DNA of 64,000 bases from Alisma plantago-aquatica (GCA_963693085.1 OY856409.1:1340930915-1340994914), one strand, 5' to 3'. Positions 11,156 to 23,028 are shown, numbered from the stretch's first letter. A program made the numbers and translations. Notes: a model not told the origin generated them from the letters alone.

Positions 11156-14100
11156 TATAAGGCCCTTGACCTTGCTTAAAGTGTTCAAAAAGGTTAATTA
11201 TCATAATTGGATGATTAGAACCTTAATATAGCCTTGTTTTATTCTTTTTGAATCATAATACAAGTTTAAGTTTCAAATTTGGTCAAATTTGGACATTGTT
11301 TGAGCAAGTTATGTAATTTTATGTACATTTTGGACTTTTCTACAATTTACCCAATTGTGAGGTTTTCCTTGAAATTTGTCACATAAATTACGTTCCTTAT
11401 ATTTTCTCACCATCATTGAGCATGTTGATCCAAAGGGTGCTCAATTGTACCTTGGTTTGGAGGAGATTCCTTTCTATGTTGATTTAGGGTTTACCCCCCC
11501 CACCATGGATGAGCCACCTTCAAGTCCAACAAAAGATGGTCCTACTGTTAGGTGAGAAAAAATCGGTCATCAACTAGTGGTAACAATCAATGGTGACCCC
11601 TAGATGGTCCAGAGGTTGATGGTTTTGATCTTTTAACCCATTGGAATGGTGGTTCACTTAAAATGGACGGTTGAACAATGGTTCATGATCTATTGACCTA
11701 AACCATGAAAAAATGATGGGCACCTTTGACCAATAGGTTATGGCAAGCCTAGAATACCATAAACTGATGGCTCAAAACTCCCCAACTTCTGGTGGACCTT
11801 CTGCTTGCTCGTCCATGCAAGCTTTAAGCTATGGACACATGGAGAGCTGCTTGTACACCTAATGCTTCTTCTCTACCTCATCCTCCAAGCTTTATATACC
11901 TATCCTTAAGCTCCCAAACAAAACTTTTTCTCACTACCACTTCCCTCCTACTAATAGCTTCTTCTTCCCTCTGTTCTTCTATAGAGAACATGTCCAAGGA
12001 AGAAGAAGGTGTGGATCTTCTTGGTAGAAGCATCTAGAACTATGATTTTCTTCCTTTAGGGTTTCTAAAGATCCTTGGTGATCTTGACCTAAATAAGTAA
12101 GTATCATCTCCAAGATATTACATCTAAATTAGGGTTTCCAAGCTATTTCCTCCACTACCTCATGATCCATTGGTGATATCTTACAACAACCGATGGTGTT
12201 GCTATCATGACAACCTATGGTGGTGACCAAGGGTGTCAAACAATGGTGACATCTGATGGTTACCCCTTAGGTTAGGTTTTAGCTCAATTAGAATCTTAAT
12301 GATCAATCACTAAGTACCCTCATGATGCTAACAATCAATGACGATATTACCTAAATATTCGATGGCATTAAGTGAATATAGTGTTGATCTGAGAACTAAT
12401 GGTGACTTAATGGTCACAACCGATGGTGAATCAGGTCACCACAATCGATAATGAGTGAAGCCCTTAAATTTAACTTCAATTCAGTCTTAAACCAACAATC
12501 TCTGGGTTCAATTAATCTAATGGTTGGACATATACCCTAATTGATGATTTTGAATAATGAACCCAATCTAATGAATGAGATTGGATGCTTAAACATTCAA
12601 TGGATTAGAATGAATACCATAGTCTTATAAGTGGTTTCTAATAATGAGAATTCGATGGTACAATACCATTGAAATTGTAGTCATACCTTTGCCCTCGTAT
12701 GAATATTTGATAAATCACCATAACAAGTGGATGTGCACCCTTAATTAAAAATGGCTTGTTACACCAACTCTAATATGACTAAATGATGGTGATTGGTTAT
12801 AATTAGACCTCTTGAATAATTAATGAGACAATGTATTACACTCTCCTTGTGTTGAAACTTTAGTGTAGTGCTAATTGAATATCATAGTGCCTTGCCATGT
12901 TAAAACTTATGGGATACATATGTGTTGATGATCTTTTGAGCCTTGTTTAAGGTCTAGAATGATAATGATGATCTTGCAAGGATTAATGTGATGGTCTTAA
13001 TGACCTTTGGGCATGTTTGATCCCTGATTGAGGTGAAATCCTTTTCATATTCCAATAACCTTGGAACTTGTGATAAGAAATGAATATCTTAAAATGGTAT
13101 CATGACAAATGTGGTTCATTATAATGTAATGAGTGATAGCATGCGGTAATATGACTAGGATTCTTACCTCAAACGTTTTATATCTTTTGAAGTTGCAATT
13201 CTTATACTCTTGATAGAAATTAAATTAGGGTTTGTATGTCCATTTGTATGATTAAGCCTTAATTCACTCAATTGGAAGTAACTAATCAAAAGTAACCCCA
13301 ATCATGTAGTGCCCTATGCGATAGAACCATCTTCAGTGTTAGAACTTGTTGGATGGTGAAACGAGTATTTCTAAGGAAAGCTCAGAGTCGCATACATTAC
13401 ATGTTGAGTATGTGTGGGTGCAAGTGAATGTACATCCTTGACATCCTGATTCCAAAATTGATTGAGAATGACTTTGGTTGTATCTTGGACACTTGTAATG
13501 TGTATTGCAATAAAGGACAACTAAGGTTGTACCTTGAATTATAGGGTTGTATACTCTAGTTTCTAGTATCATGTCCTATACTAAGGACAAACTAGGTATT
13601 ACCATCCTGACTATATTTCATTGTTGGCAGTTTGACTGATATGTCACTACAGCTTACTCGTACTGACCAAGGGGAAGAGATCTTAAGACACCAGTACTCC
13701 TCGATTTTATATAAAACTGATTGCGACCAAGCGGTGGTCACTTGGACTTTGACTGGTACAACTTAAACTCCCCAGGGCATATTAATAAAAGATGTAATAT
13801 AAGCCCTACAGTATATCTAGTAGGGTTCAATACATCTCACACTGGTTGATTAGTACTTATCTTGTCTTTATACTACACAAATTTTGCATGATGCAAACTT
13901 ATGAAATGAAAGTAATACTTCTTGTTGTTGAAGCTTATTTTCTTAACTACTTAGTATGGTTAAACTGTTCAATCTGCTTAAATTACTTATTTAATATCCT
14001 ATTTGCTCAATTTATTTACTATTAATTAATCTGTTGTAATCTATATCTATTAGAGAGAGTTATATTTCTTGCTAGGACTGGGTCTCACTCGTGGGTCACC

Positions 14101-14560
14101 ACATCTTTTTAGGTGGTTGTGGATAGTGTGGTTGAGGTCATGCTGTAGAAGAAGAGTAGTTCATTGCTCAATAATATCAGAAGGTTGGACAACTTTTGAT
14201 ATAATAGTAGAGTCCTAGTGTCATCCCTGTACTCTCAGGTCTGGGAATGGGAGGTGTTTTCTAGATAAGATACTTGTATCGACACAAGATTTTTCCAGTA
14301 TGTGAGTGTATGTATAAATGGCATGAACATGTAAATGTTTCTTTTGTACACAGGATGTGGCTGAGGCCATGAAGCACATATGTAAATCCCTAATATGATA
14401 TATCAGAATAGAAAAGGTATACCTTCATATAAATGTTTTAGAATTGGTTTATGATGTTGAAATTGGTTTTAATCATTCCACACTTTTGACTATGTGATTA
14501 ATTAGTGGTTAATTGTGTTTGTGTTTTGAGTAATCTCATTTAGTGTGATGAGGATTCACA
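11156..14560 (+). repeat. Tekay 3' LTR (3.4 kb)
   Basis: Homologous to 2630-6179 and 145 bp shorter. It begins TATAAGGCCC (TG mutated to TA) and ends TCACA, followed by the GTATG target duplication. TATA box at 11893. Confidence 0.9.
11893..11898 (+). promoter_or_regulatory. TATA box of Tekay 3' LTR
   Basis: TATATA in the same context as in the 5' LTR (3351-3356). Confidence 0.5.
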
Positions 14561-14565
14561 GTATG
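14561..14565. repeat. Target-site duplication of the Tekay element, right copy
   Basis: GTATG, identical to 2625-2629. Confidence 0.9.
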
Positions 14566-14754
14566 TATGACCAAAGAGCCATATATATGATGATTGTAAT
14601 GGCATATCTTGTAAATGATTTGATTAATGATAAAGGCAATATTCACTTGTATGTTTGTTCAATTATGAGATGATGGTATAGCATGATATATATATAAAGA
14701 ATGAAGTTTGACGATGACATATGTGAGCGGGATGGGGATTTAAATAATGAGATC

Positions 14755-15014
14755 ATATTACGATAAGAGTATATACATTCCTATTATGTCCCTAATTAGA
14801 TATTATTTTGGAAGCTGAAATACAACAATAATACATAAGACTAGAGTATGTGTTGGTTGATGACAAAATCTCATTAGTCATGATATATTACTATAAGAGT
14901 ATATACATTCCTATTATGTCCCTAATTAGATATTATTTTGGAAGTTGAAATACAACAATAATACATAAGACTAAAGTATGTGTTGGTTGATGAAAAAATC
15001 TCATTAGTCATGAT
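14755..15014. repeat. 130-bp tandem duplication inside copia A 5' LTR
   Basis: Two nearly identical copies with period 130. The corresponding place in the second LTR (about 27705-27815) has one copy, so the duplication arose after insertion of the element or is specific to this LTR. Confidence 0.85.
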
Positions 15015-15820
15015 ATATGATAACAAACCAAGAACATTGATACTTTTTTATGGATCAATGTATCAGATAGACTCACCTTGAGAGTGATGCATGGAACCAT
15101 TGAGAATCAAATCTCATAGTGATAGTGGTGATTATGGTTCTTAGACTTGAAATCACTACACTCATCACATGTCATTTGTTGTACTTTGACATCATCCAAC
15201 GTGGCCTTGAATAAGGGTTACCATAAAGTTGGTGCTCACATACACTGTGACACATGTGGATTGACTGTGAGTGATGTAGATGGGATGTGTCTCTCCTGCT
15301 TGAGTTGATATTTAGGCCACTTGATAAGAGAGACTGAGAAACATATGGACAATCTCATGTGAATCAATATATGATATATTAGCTCACATGCATCTCAGAC
15401 AATATGCTTTAGTTCAAGGAACATGGATTGAATGTTGAATAGGATGATGATTCCATGCCTCGAGTTAAACCTGGATATCGTAGACAAAGGAACTATACGA
15501 TCACTGTAATAGTAACCACATATTGGAGGTTGAAGTTGTTCTCCAACTTTCTAATTACCTGGGTAGAAATGATGTGTTACTAGATACCACTCATTTCTTG
15601 TGATGTCATAAATTAGTTATGGACATTCACTTCCAAAATAATTTGGGACTTATAGGGTCACACACCTAGGATGAATATGGAATAGGAGTTTACTCATAAA
15701 TAAGGATTGATTGATTGCTAACGTGTTTAGGTAATCAACTTAAACAACAATTGGCTGACTGATGTCTTAATCGATCATTTTAGTAAGTGAACTTATTGGT
15801 TTTGACACATGAGCTGACTA

Positions 15821-16011
15821 GTTCAGGTTGTGAACCAACCGATTGGTAGATCAATGAGACTAGATCAAGGATTTATACTGACATCATGTTGTACATTAAT
15901 CGGAATTTACAATCAATTATGTTTGAAATAGGAAACATAGTGAAACCGATCAGTTCAAGTTTTGAACTGACCTTTACATGTGTGAACCGATCATGTCACT
16001 AGTGAACCAAT
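15821..16011. promoter_or_regulatory. Inverted GAACCGATC/GTTCA motifs upstream of the LTR TATA box
   Basis: Inverted pairs such as GTTCA-5-TGAAC (15821-15835) and CAGTTCAA-3-TTGAACTG (15951-15969), followed by GTGAACCGATC and GTGAACCAATC at 15981 and 16001. They lie 80-270 bp upstream of the TATA box at 16091. A regulatory role is inferred from position only. Confidence 0.45.
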
Positions 16012-16090
16012 CATTTTTTCATTTGTTACTTGCAGAAGAATTCTATTTCTTCAACCCCAGATAAACTGGGAACCTTGACTCTAGCCATCT

Positions 16091-16098
16091 TATATAAA
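16091..16098 (+). promoter_or_regulatory. TATA box of copia A 5' LTR
   Basis: TATATAAAGGGGG, conserved in the second LTR at 28891. Transcription would start about 30 bp downstream. Confidence 0.7.
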
Positions 16099-16602
16099 GG
16101 GGGATTGTCTAGGCTTTCAGAGTCACAACAACAAGCTCTGACAATTTTTGTCCTCTCTAGTTGTGGTAACCAAGAGAGCCTGAGCAATTGTAACCCTAAA
16201 AGGGAGAGATAGAAAGGGAGACACAATAAAGGGAGAGTATGTTAATGCTAGAATGCTGAAGTTTGATGGAATGAATCCTTCTCAAATTGTCCTTGGAGCA
16301 TAACAAAGAGTTCCTGGTAGTTTGTGTGGACTAATGGTAGAGGCGAGGAGGCCATAACCACCCTCTAGGAGGACAATGACCACTGAGGTCTACGATGGTT
16401 CCACCCTGATAGTTGTCAGTGTGCAACTTGTGAAAGAAGCACACAACTGCAAGGGTAGTCGCTGGACTTGATTTAGGACCATGCATACACCATGAGACCT
16501 CCTTCCCAATCCATAGTTACTGACATATCCATTGGTTAATGGGGAATATGGAAACAAAGTTTTTGTTTCCTCTTCCATCTCTGTAGCCATATTTCCCTAC
16601 AG

Positions 16603-16613
16603 TGGTATCAGAG
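16603..16613 (+). promoter_or_regulatory. Primer-binding site of copia A
   Basis: TGGTATCAGAG, a perfect match to the plant initiator-Met tRNA primer site core, one base after the LTR. Confidence 0.88.
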
Positions 16614-16734
16614 TCATGCCAATATACTATGTTTATGGATTTAATAGATATCATCTATTCTTTATTTTATTTCATATGATGGGAATATTTAAATTGTTTA
16701 ATGTGAATATATGATTAAATACGACATACAATCA

Positions 16735-16792
16735 ATATATATATACACACATATACATATACATATATACATATATATATATAATATGTGTG
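16735..16792. repeat. AT/AC microsatellite
   Basis: A run of TA, TATAC and CACA repeats in the copia leader. A shorter version lies at the same place in element B (about 29530-29552). Confidence 0.75.
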
Positions 16793-16976
16793 TTTCTGTC
16801 AAAATGTTTTGATGGTGATTGGAAGCATGTTATGGCCTTAGCCCTAGACTTTGGTGCTTGGTTGAATGGTTTAATTCATGTTTTATATCTCAGTTTTCAT
16901 ATTGAGTCTCTCTCTTCTTCCATACATAAACATATTAATAATTTTGTTCCTATACTACCCTCAAATGTAACTTGAG

Positions 16977-17545
16977 ATTTTATATGTACAAAAACAATGA
17001 TGTGGATTGTCTACATTTGTTCTTTGAGTGTAGTTTCACTCGACCTATACAGAAGATTGTTGTGGATTGTCATTTGTTGATTGAATGTCCTTATAATGTC
17101 AATGATGTTCTTCGATTCAATACCATAAGATATCATGGGATCATTATTACAATTCTCTATAACATTTGTATCTTAGGAATCAAGTGTGTTTGAAAATCTA
17201 AATTTCTAACATTAGTGGTATCTAGATTTGTATTATGGTCAGTTTCAAAACTCTTTATGTATAATTTTTTCTTTCCCTTTCTACTGATTTCTAGAATTTG
17301 GCTCCTTTATTGGGTTTGTTAATAGTCAGATTTTGTTGTAGGGAGTTGGTTTCTATTTGATCTCGAAGTGTTGGCTTGGTGATACAGCTAGTGTAAGTGT
17401 TTTGTGTGACTATTTAACTCATTCTTGTAAAGGTTGTAGATATCATTTCTTTCTTTATTCTGTTTATCCCTCTCATAAGCTATACTTGTATATGGACTGA
17501 ATTTTGTGTGTGATGTGGTACCCACATTTAATAATAAGGGTGGCA
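16977..17545 (+). pseudogene. LINE (non-LTR retrotransposon) 3' fragment with zinc-binding RT tail
   Basis: The frame 16972-17193 contains HLFFECSFTRPIQKIVVD and LIECPYNVNDVLRF, the pattern of the zinc-binding domain at the C-terminus of plant LINE reverse transcriptases (HLFFxCxFS-x-x-I). The upstream RT and endonuclease are absent, so this is a 5'-truncated copy as expected for LINEs. The following 350 bp read like a T-rich 3' untranslated region; no clear poly(A) tail is left, and the right end near 17545 is approximate. It begins where copia A loses homology to copia B, so it is part of the insertion in the copia A leader. Confidence 0.55.
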
Positions 17546-19375
17546 TGCTTACGTGATAAAAAAAGTGGGTCTGAATGTAATGTTGAAATGAGGATTCCAA
17601 CACAGTATTGTATGAGTACTTTATGGATAATGGTGTAGTGTGTTTTTCTTGCAATGCTTGCTTATGAACCATGTTGTTTATAGTTGTAGAATAATAGTTC
17701 TCAATAATTGAATCTAAGAAGTAGTTCTGATGAAATATTGGTCTTACAACTGTATAATTTGACTACACATTGTACTAGAATAGTTGTTCATCACATGGTT
17801 CTAGTATATATATCCATTTTAGTACATCAATCAATGAGCATTCATCACCAACACGCCACAATAATTTACATATATAATCATCTACATATATTTGAATGGA
17901 GAAATATAGAAATACATCTAAGTGCAAGATACATCATACCAATACGTTATAACATGTTTGACATGATATCATGGAATTGGTGATCAAATTGGTGGAAGAG
18001 TATATTGGTTCAACGCTTCTATTTTGTTAACTTTATCATATATGACATCATAAATTTTCATGTACTCTATATACCCCATTTAAACATCCTTGTTCATATC
18101 AACAATATCATGAAAGTTCATCGCTTGACACCATACATAATTACACTATTCAGAAATCATCTTAATATATGCTTTTAGTGCTTCTGTCATATGTATAATT
18201 TTAGTTGCTCTGTGAAATTAAGAACATCTCTCATTTACCTATGTGGGTATATTTTATTAGTTATATTGTTATATTTAATATGCCATCATCTTATAAATGT
18301 GACTTACTCCAAAAATATAATACATTTCCCCAAGCCTCGCACTTAAGACTCCAAACCAGAAAGCAATTGCATCTTTTATATTCATCCTGAGTGTGGAAAT
18401 TCTTATGTAGTTGCATCATTGGCCATGTGATATCATTTGCAACTGTGCATATTGCTACATTTTAGTAGATTACTTGACTAACCTTAAAGCAGAGAATCCA
18501 TACAGAGAACTAGTATTAACTCTTTATGAGCTATGAAATACAATGCATAGATGTCCAAACAAAATGCATGAAAGGTAAAGTGAAATCATTCCAAATGATT
18601 TTGTGAAATAAAGCACCAATAAATAGTAATCATATGATATTGCTTTTATGAACTTTTCTACCCATCCTTTCCATTGGAGTTTGTACTATTACTAGTGAAG
18701 TTGAGTTTGTTAAGTAAGTAGTTATGTCCGACATGCAACACATCTATGTCACCGTGAAGTTTTGAAGTGTCTTCATTCATAGAAGTAAGGTGATCGGAAA
18801 ATGTGGACCATTAGACCCAGTTCTCCTTGCAAACCTTAGTTGGTTCATCATTGCCTCCCACAATGTCTTCAAAGTTGACATGTTGTGCTAATAGTGATGC
18901 GACACTAGGCTCATTGTGTAGGTGTTAGGGGTGAATCTCTTGACACAAGTGTAATAAGGTATGTGTGGGTTTTTACCTTAAAATATGCCACTTCCTACAT
19001 CATCCATGTACACTTGAATAATGCAAGGCATGTCAAATTTACATCTTGGCATAAGTAGTGATCACCTAATATTATGTATCTGATGCTAACAGAAAGTATT
19101 GCAGTGTTATTTAACTTTTGATGTATATACATATACATTTCAAAATAAACACCCTTAACAATGATTTAAATAAAGAAAAAACATAATATTTTGACAGAAT
19201 GCTAATAGATCTTATTAAGCATGGGAATCATGATAATATCTAAATGGAAAAACTAATTGTGGTATGCAAACCAATATGGTGTTGACCTAGAGGTTATACA
19301 TTATCCATATTTTGATAATGACTTAACCATTCCATTCATATGTATCTAATATGTGTATTAAAGATTGATATCAGA
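17546..19375. other. Unassigned segment inside the copia A insertion
   Basis: About 1.8 kb of AT-rich sequence between the LINE fragment and the SIRE-like LTR. On the minus strand some stretches look coding-like, for example around 18320-18450 and 18680-18890, but they are broken by stops and I recognise no family. It may be a decayed gene fragment or part of another transposon. Confidence 0.4.
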
Positions 19376-19793
19376 TGTTAGGTACAAGAAAAGGATAAAA
19401 AATCCAAAACCCTAGATTGGGTCAAGTTCAAGTCAAAAGAGCTACAAGTGTGCAATTTTGGAAATCTATGTAAACGACCATAGAACATTTTTGTAATCAC
19501 TTGTAATGATGAGTTGACTTGTAACTTAGTTGAGAAAATTGATTGGGACACTAAACACCAAGTTTTAATCACTTTAGATGCACTTTAGAAAATTGACCAC
19601 ATGCAGTCAATCGATCGAGTTGCAAACTCGACCAATCCTCCTGGATCAAGTTTCTGAAGATAACATCGGTCGAGTTGTGGTTTCACAGAATTGATCGATT
19701 GAGTACCTGACCAAATCGATATTCATTGGTTGGTTGAGTTTTGCCAGGACAAACTTGACTGATGATTTGAATATCGGTTTTGTCTTTTACTCT

Positions 19794-19828
19794 ATCGGTC
19801 GAGTTACCTTTATTGAAACTCGACCGAT
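19794..19828. promoter_or_regulatory. 12-bp inverted repeat of the TCGGTCGAG motif
   Basis: ATCGGTCGAGTT (19794-19805) and its exact reverse complement (19817-19828) are separated by 11 bp. Weaker copies lie at 19600-19740. They lie about 150 bp upstream of the LTR TATA box. Confidence 0.65.
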
Positions 19829-19975
19829 TGCACTGTACAAAATTTGTAGAAAATGTGATTGTGATCGTTGGTGTGCGTTTTGAGAGAAAATAGAGTCATT
19901 GCTTTGAGAAAAAAATGGCTATTTTCATATCTAAGTGTCCCACAACTTAAAGGGGCACCCTCAACTATAAATAGG

Positions 19976-19984
19976 ACCTCTTAG
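19976..19984 (+). promoter_or_regulatory. TATA box of the SIRE-like LTR
   Basis: TATAAATAG; the same nonamer is the TATA box of the LTRs of the second SIRE-related element (46195 and about 52736). Confidence 0.7.
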
Positions 19985-20728
19985 AGTTCATTCCAAGGTT
20001 GCTCATTCACTACATGCTTGGTCCTAGCCTAGTTGAGAGTGTTTTAACCCTTTGAGCCCCTTTCTCTCTCTACCTTCAAGTCAAATTTGTGAGTATAAGT
20101 GAGATAGGTTCCTTTGTAAGAGAGCTGCTCCATGTATTAATGTAAAGCTCTCCTCCACCATCTTCCTACACTCTTTCATATCAAAGAAAAGGTTGAGGAT
20201 CTTCTCTGAGTGAAGGAGAAGAGGTTGTTGTTCTTTAAGGTTGAAGAAGGCAAGGTGTTCCATATCTCAGAGTAAAGGAGATAGTCAAGGCAAGCACTCA
20301 AGAAAGATAAGTAATCCCTTGAAGGCTGAAGACTTGAAGAAGGAGTGGGTAAGTCCATGTTGATGGCTGAAGACTCCATGGTTCAAGTGGGTAAGCTCCT
20401 TCTATAGGTTGAAGATTTTTTCTTGAGGTACTAAGCCCTTGGATGTGTGGTTCTTGTGTCTTGTAATCTTATGATGGAATATATAAGATTGCAAATCCTA
20501 GAGATTAACCACCTCTAGGTAGTGGACTGACATTGCTCTTAGTTAGGGCGTGGAACCACTCTAAACCACCTGTCCAATTGTTTGTTCTTCCTTGTTGTGC
20601 TTGCTCACTAAGACATCAAATTTGTTGTTTGTTTAATTTCTGTACTTGATATAATTTGGTGGTCTAATCCTTTTTGTGAGAATTGTGAAGCTCTATTCAC
20701 CCCCCTCTAGAGCCCTTGATCCAATAAG

Positions 20729-20743
20729 TGGTATTAGAGCATG
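20729..20743 (+). promoter_or_regulatory. Primer-binding site of the SIRE-like element
   Basis: TGGTATTAGAGCATG, the initiator-Met tRNA primer site with one C-to-T change, five bases after the LTR. Confidence 0.85.
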
Positions 20744-20776
20744 TCTTATCCAAGCTACCTCAACAAGTAGGAGAAG

Positions 20777-23028
20777 TTGGGTCATTTGTCTCTTAGTTCC
20801 CTCAACCTAGAAGGGAGCTTCTCAATGAGACCTCTGGTCTTTGACGGAACCAACTTCCTATATTGGAAGAGAAGAATGCAGTTCTACCTTCATGGTGTGA
20901 GCTATGAAATGTGGAAGGTGGTGCACCTCAAGTATGAAGACCCAAAGGGGGAAATCTCAACTTGGACTGAAGCACAAATGAAGCAAGCTCAACTCAATGC
21001 AAAAGCAGTGAGCATCATCTACGTAGCCCTCACTCCATCCGAGTTCAACCGGATATCTTCTTGGGACACCACACATGAAATTTGGAATAAGCTATGTGTC
21101 ACATATGAAGGTATGGAGCAAGTAAAGGAAGCCAAGATCTACATGCTTGGTGGGCTACTTGAGAACTTCAAGATGGGTAAGAATGAGAGAGTGGCTGATA
21201 TGTACACTTGGTTCAATGTGATCATAAATGGATTGGCAGCCCTTGGGAGTGTGATGGACAAAGGCACTATCAAGTCCAAGATGGGAGCCCAAGGTTACAT
21301 CCATTGAAGAGGTGTACATGCTAAGTGAGTTGTCAACTGAGGAGTTGGTTGGTAACCTTCAAGCCCATGAACCTAGGCTTGATAAGAAAGAAGAAGAAGA
21401 AAAGAGAGAAGAGAAGGAGTCCAATAAGATCAAGTACACAACCTTCAAAGCTCAAATTGAAGATATGGTTCGGCAGCAACAACTTGCTCTCAAATCCCCT
21501 ACTCCTTCCACAAATGAATATGAAGGCCCAAATGAGCATGAAGCAAACTACTCCAAGGGAAAGCACTATAAGGGGAAGCCTTCTTCATCAACTCCAAGAT
21601 GCTATGAGTGTGGCCAAAAAGGCCATTTCAAGAGTGACTGCCCAAAGGCCAAGAAGAATCATCACAAAGCAGCCACAAGAAAGACAACGAGTACAAGAGA
21701 GAAGGCAAGTATAAGAGGAAAGAAAAGAAAGAAAGAAGATCCAAAGATGCTGCTCATGCAGCTTGGGAGGAGTCCTCCTCAATCTCTTCAAGCTCTAAAG
21801 ATGGACAATGCCACCTTGCTCTCATGGCCTCTACAAGTGAAGATGTAGGTGAGGTAAGTGAGGTAAGTGAAGTAAATTTGCATGAGTTATCTAAGGAAAC
21901 TCTGATTGATATGCTTAATGATTGCCGGTCATCTTTTACTAAATGCAAATCTAAAAGGAAAAGATTAGGCAAGATAGTAGATGATCTTTATGCTAAAATT
22001 GAGATTCTTGATAACAATGAAAAACTACTCCTTGATAGCATAGATTCTTGGCAAGGGAAATTTCTTGACCTTGAGCTTCAACATAATGGAGTAGAGGTTG
22101 AGAATGGGGTCTATCTTAAGACTATTGCAGATCTTAAGGAAGACAACCAAAAGTGCCAAGATGAGTTAGATGTTCTTAAAACTAAAAATGTAGAACTAAC
22201 TCTCATTGATGATGCTAGTAAGTAAGAGATTCATGTTTATCAAAAGGAAAATTTGTTGCTTAAATTTGAAAATGCCAAGTTACTTGCTCAAGTTAATGAT
22301 TTATCTTCTAGACCTATTTTGCAAAGTAATGAAGTTGCTAGCATATCTTCAGAACGAGATTCCTTTCATACTAAAGCCCTCTGTTTAGAGGCCGACCTAT
22401 TGCATGCTAGAGATGATCTTGCTAGTCTTTCTACTACTGTCATTAACCTTAGTGATGATAATGCCAAGTTAAGATCTTCTTTGCAAAAGTTTCATACGAG
22501 AAATAAATCACTCAATGATGTCCTAGAACACTCTACCAAACAAATTGGTACTAGTAGTTTGGGATATGATGGGACTGCTCTCAAAGGTAAGAGCAAGAAC
22601 AAGAACAAGGGTAAGAAGAAGAGTGTGGAACCTTCTATCTTCCATGGAGATACTTTCGGCTCTAAGAACCCTATGATATGTGTTCATTGTAAATGTGATG
22701 ATCATTACTCTACTTATTGTCCTTACAAGACCAAGGGGACCAACCCAAATATGAAATGAGTCCCCAAGCTAACCCCGGATCCTAAAGTTTGAGTTGGCTA
22801 CCGAAATCCTTCTTTCTTGTAGGTTAAAAAGAGATGGATTGTTGATAGTGGCTGCTCAAAACATATGATAGGTGAATTCATCCATTTCAACAAATTCATG
22901 AAGAAGAAAGGAGGATCGGTGACCTTCGGGGACAACAAAAAGGGTAACATCATATGTGAGGGTGATGTAGGAAATGAGCTATGTAACGTCATATGTTTTG
23001 ATTATTGATGGCCTACATCACAACTCCC
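20777..23028 (+). pseudogene. SIRE-like gag and beginning of protease
   Basis: Gag starts at 20777; FDGTNFLYWKRRMQFYL near residues 22-38 is the DUF4219/UBN2-type N-terminal domain of copia gag. A frameshift near 21308 moves the reading to a second frame that carries the CCHC knuckle CYECGQKGHFKSDC (21601-21642). Another shift before 21746 returns to the first frame. A coiled-coil region follows to about 22550 (stop at 22223), then a second knuckle (CVHCKCDDHYSTYC, 22680-22721). After stops from 22757 on, the protease site WIVDSGCSKHM appears at 22835-22867. The polyprotein is cut off at about 23028. Gag would form particles and protease would process it; this copy can do neither. Confidence 0.85.

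Larger units (their letters stand above)
2630..14560 (+). mobile_element. Ty3/gypsy Tekay/Del-type (chromovirus) retrotransposon, full length, decayed
   Basis: Two long LTRs (2630-6179 and 11156-14560) flank an internal region with gag, protease, RT, RNase H, integrase and a C-terminal chromodomain, in the gypsy order. A TSD of GTATG lies on both sides. The chromodomain tail assigns it to chromoviruses, most like Tekay/Del. LTR termini have drifted (TG to TA at 11156-11157; CA to TA at 6178-6179). All catalytic ORFs carry stops and active-site changes, so it cannot be autonomous. It inserted 10 bp inside the LTR of copia element A. Confidence 0.93.
14566..16601 (+). repeat. Copia A 5' LTR, main part
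   Basis: Homologous to 27499-29384 (second LTR) from just after the inserted gypsy element. It ends CCCTACA at 16601, one base before the primer site. It contains a 130-bp tandem duplication absent from the other LTR, inverted GAAC-type motifs (15821-16011) and a TATA box at 16091. Confidence 0.88.
19376..20723 (+). repeat. 5' LTR of the truncated SIRE-like element
   Basis: Starts TGTTAGGTAC; ends CA just before the primer site, after a CACCCCCCTCTAG segment also found at the end of the LTRs at 46926 and 53469. It contains TCGGTCGAG-type motifs (19600-19830) and a TATA box at 19976. Being the only copy, its left edge is set by sequence pattern rather than alignment. Confidence 0.8.
19376..23028 (+). 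mobile_element. Truncated SIRE-like Ty1/copia element (5' LTR, gag, start of protease)
   Basis: It begins with an LTR (19376-20723), a primer site (20729) and a gag-protease reading region. It stops abruptly at about 23028 in the sequence encoding IDGLHHN, which in copia proteins lies just after protease. There the sequence switches to the copia A leader. Integrase, RT, RNase H and the 3' LTR are missing. Length and order of gag features (UBN2-like domain, CCHC knuckle, long coiled coil, second knuckle) fit the SIRE/Maximus group. Confidence 0.85.

Noticed and set aside
16030..16226. 60-66-codon frames downstream of the copia LTR TATA box
   Set aside because: They lie in the R-U5 part of the LTR; the equivalent frames in the second LTR are not conserved.
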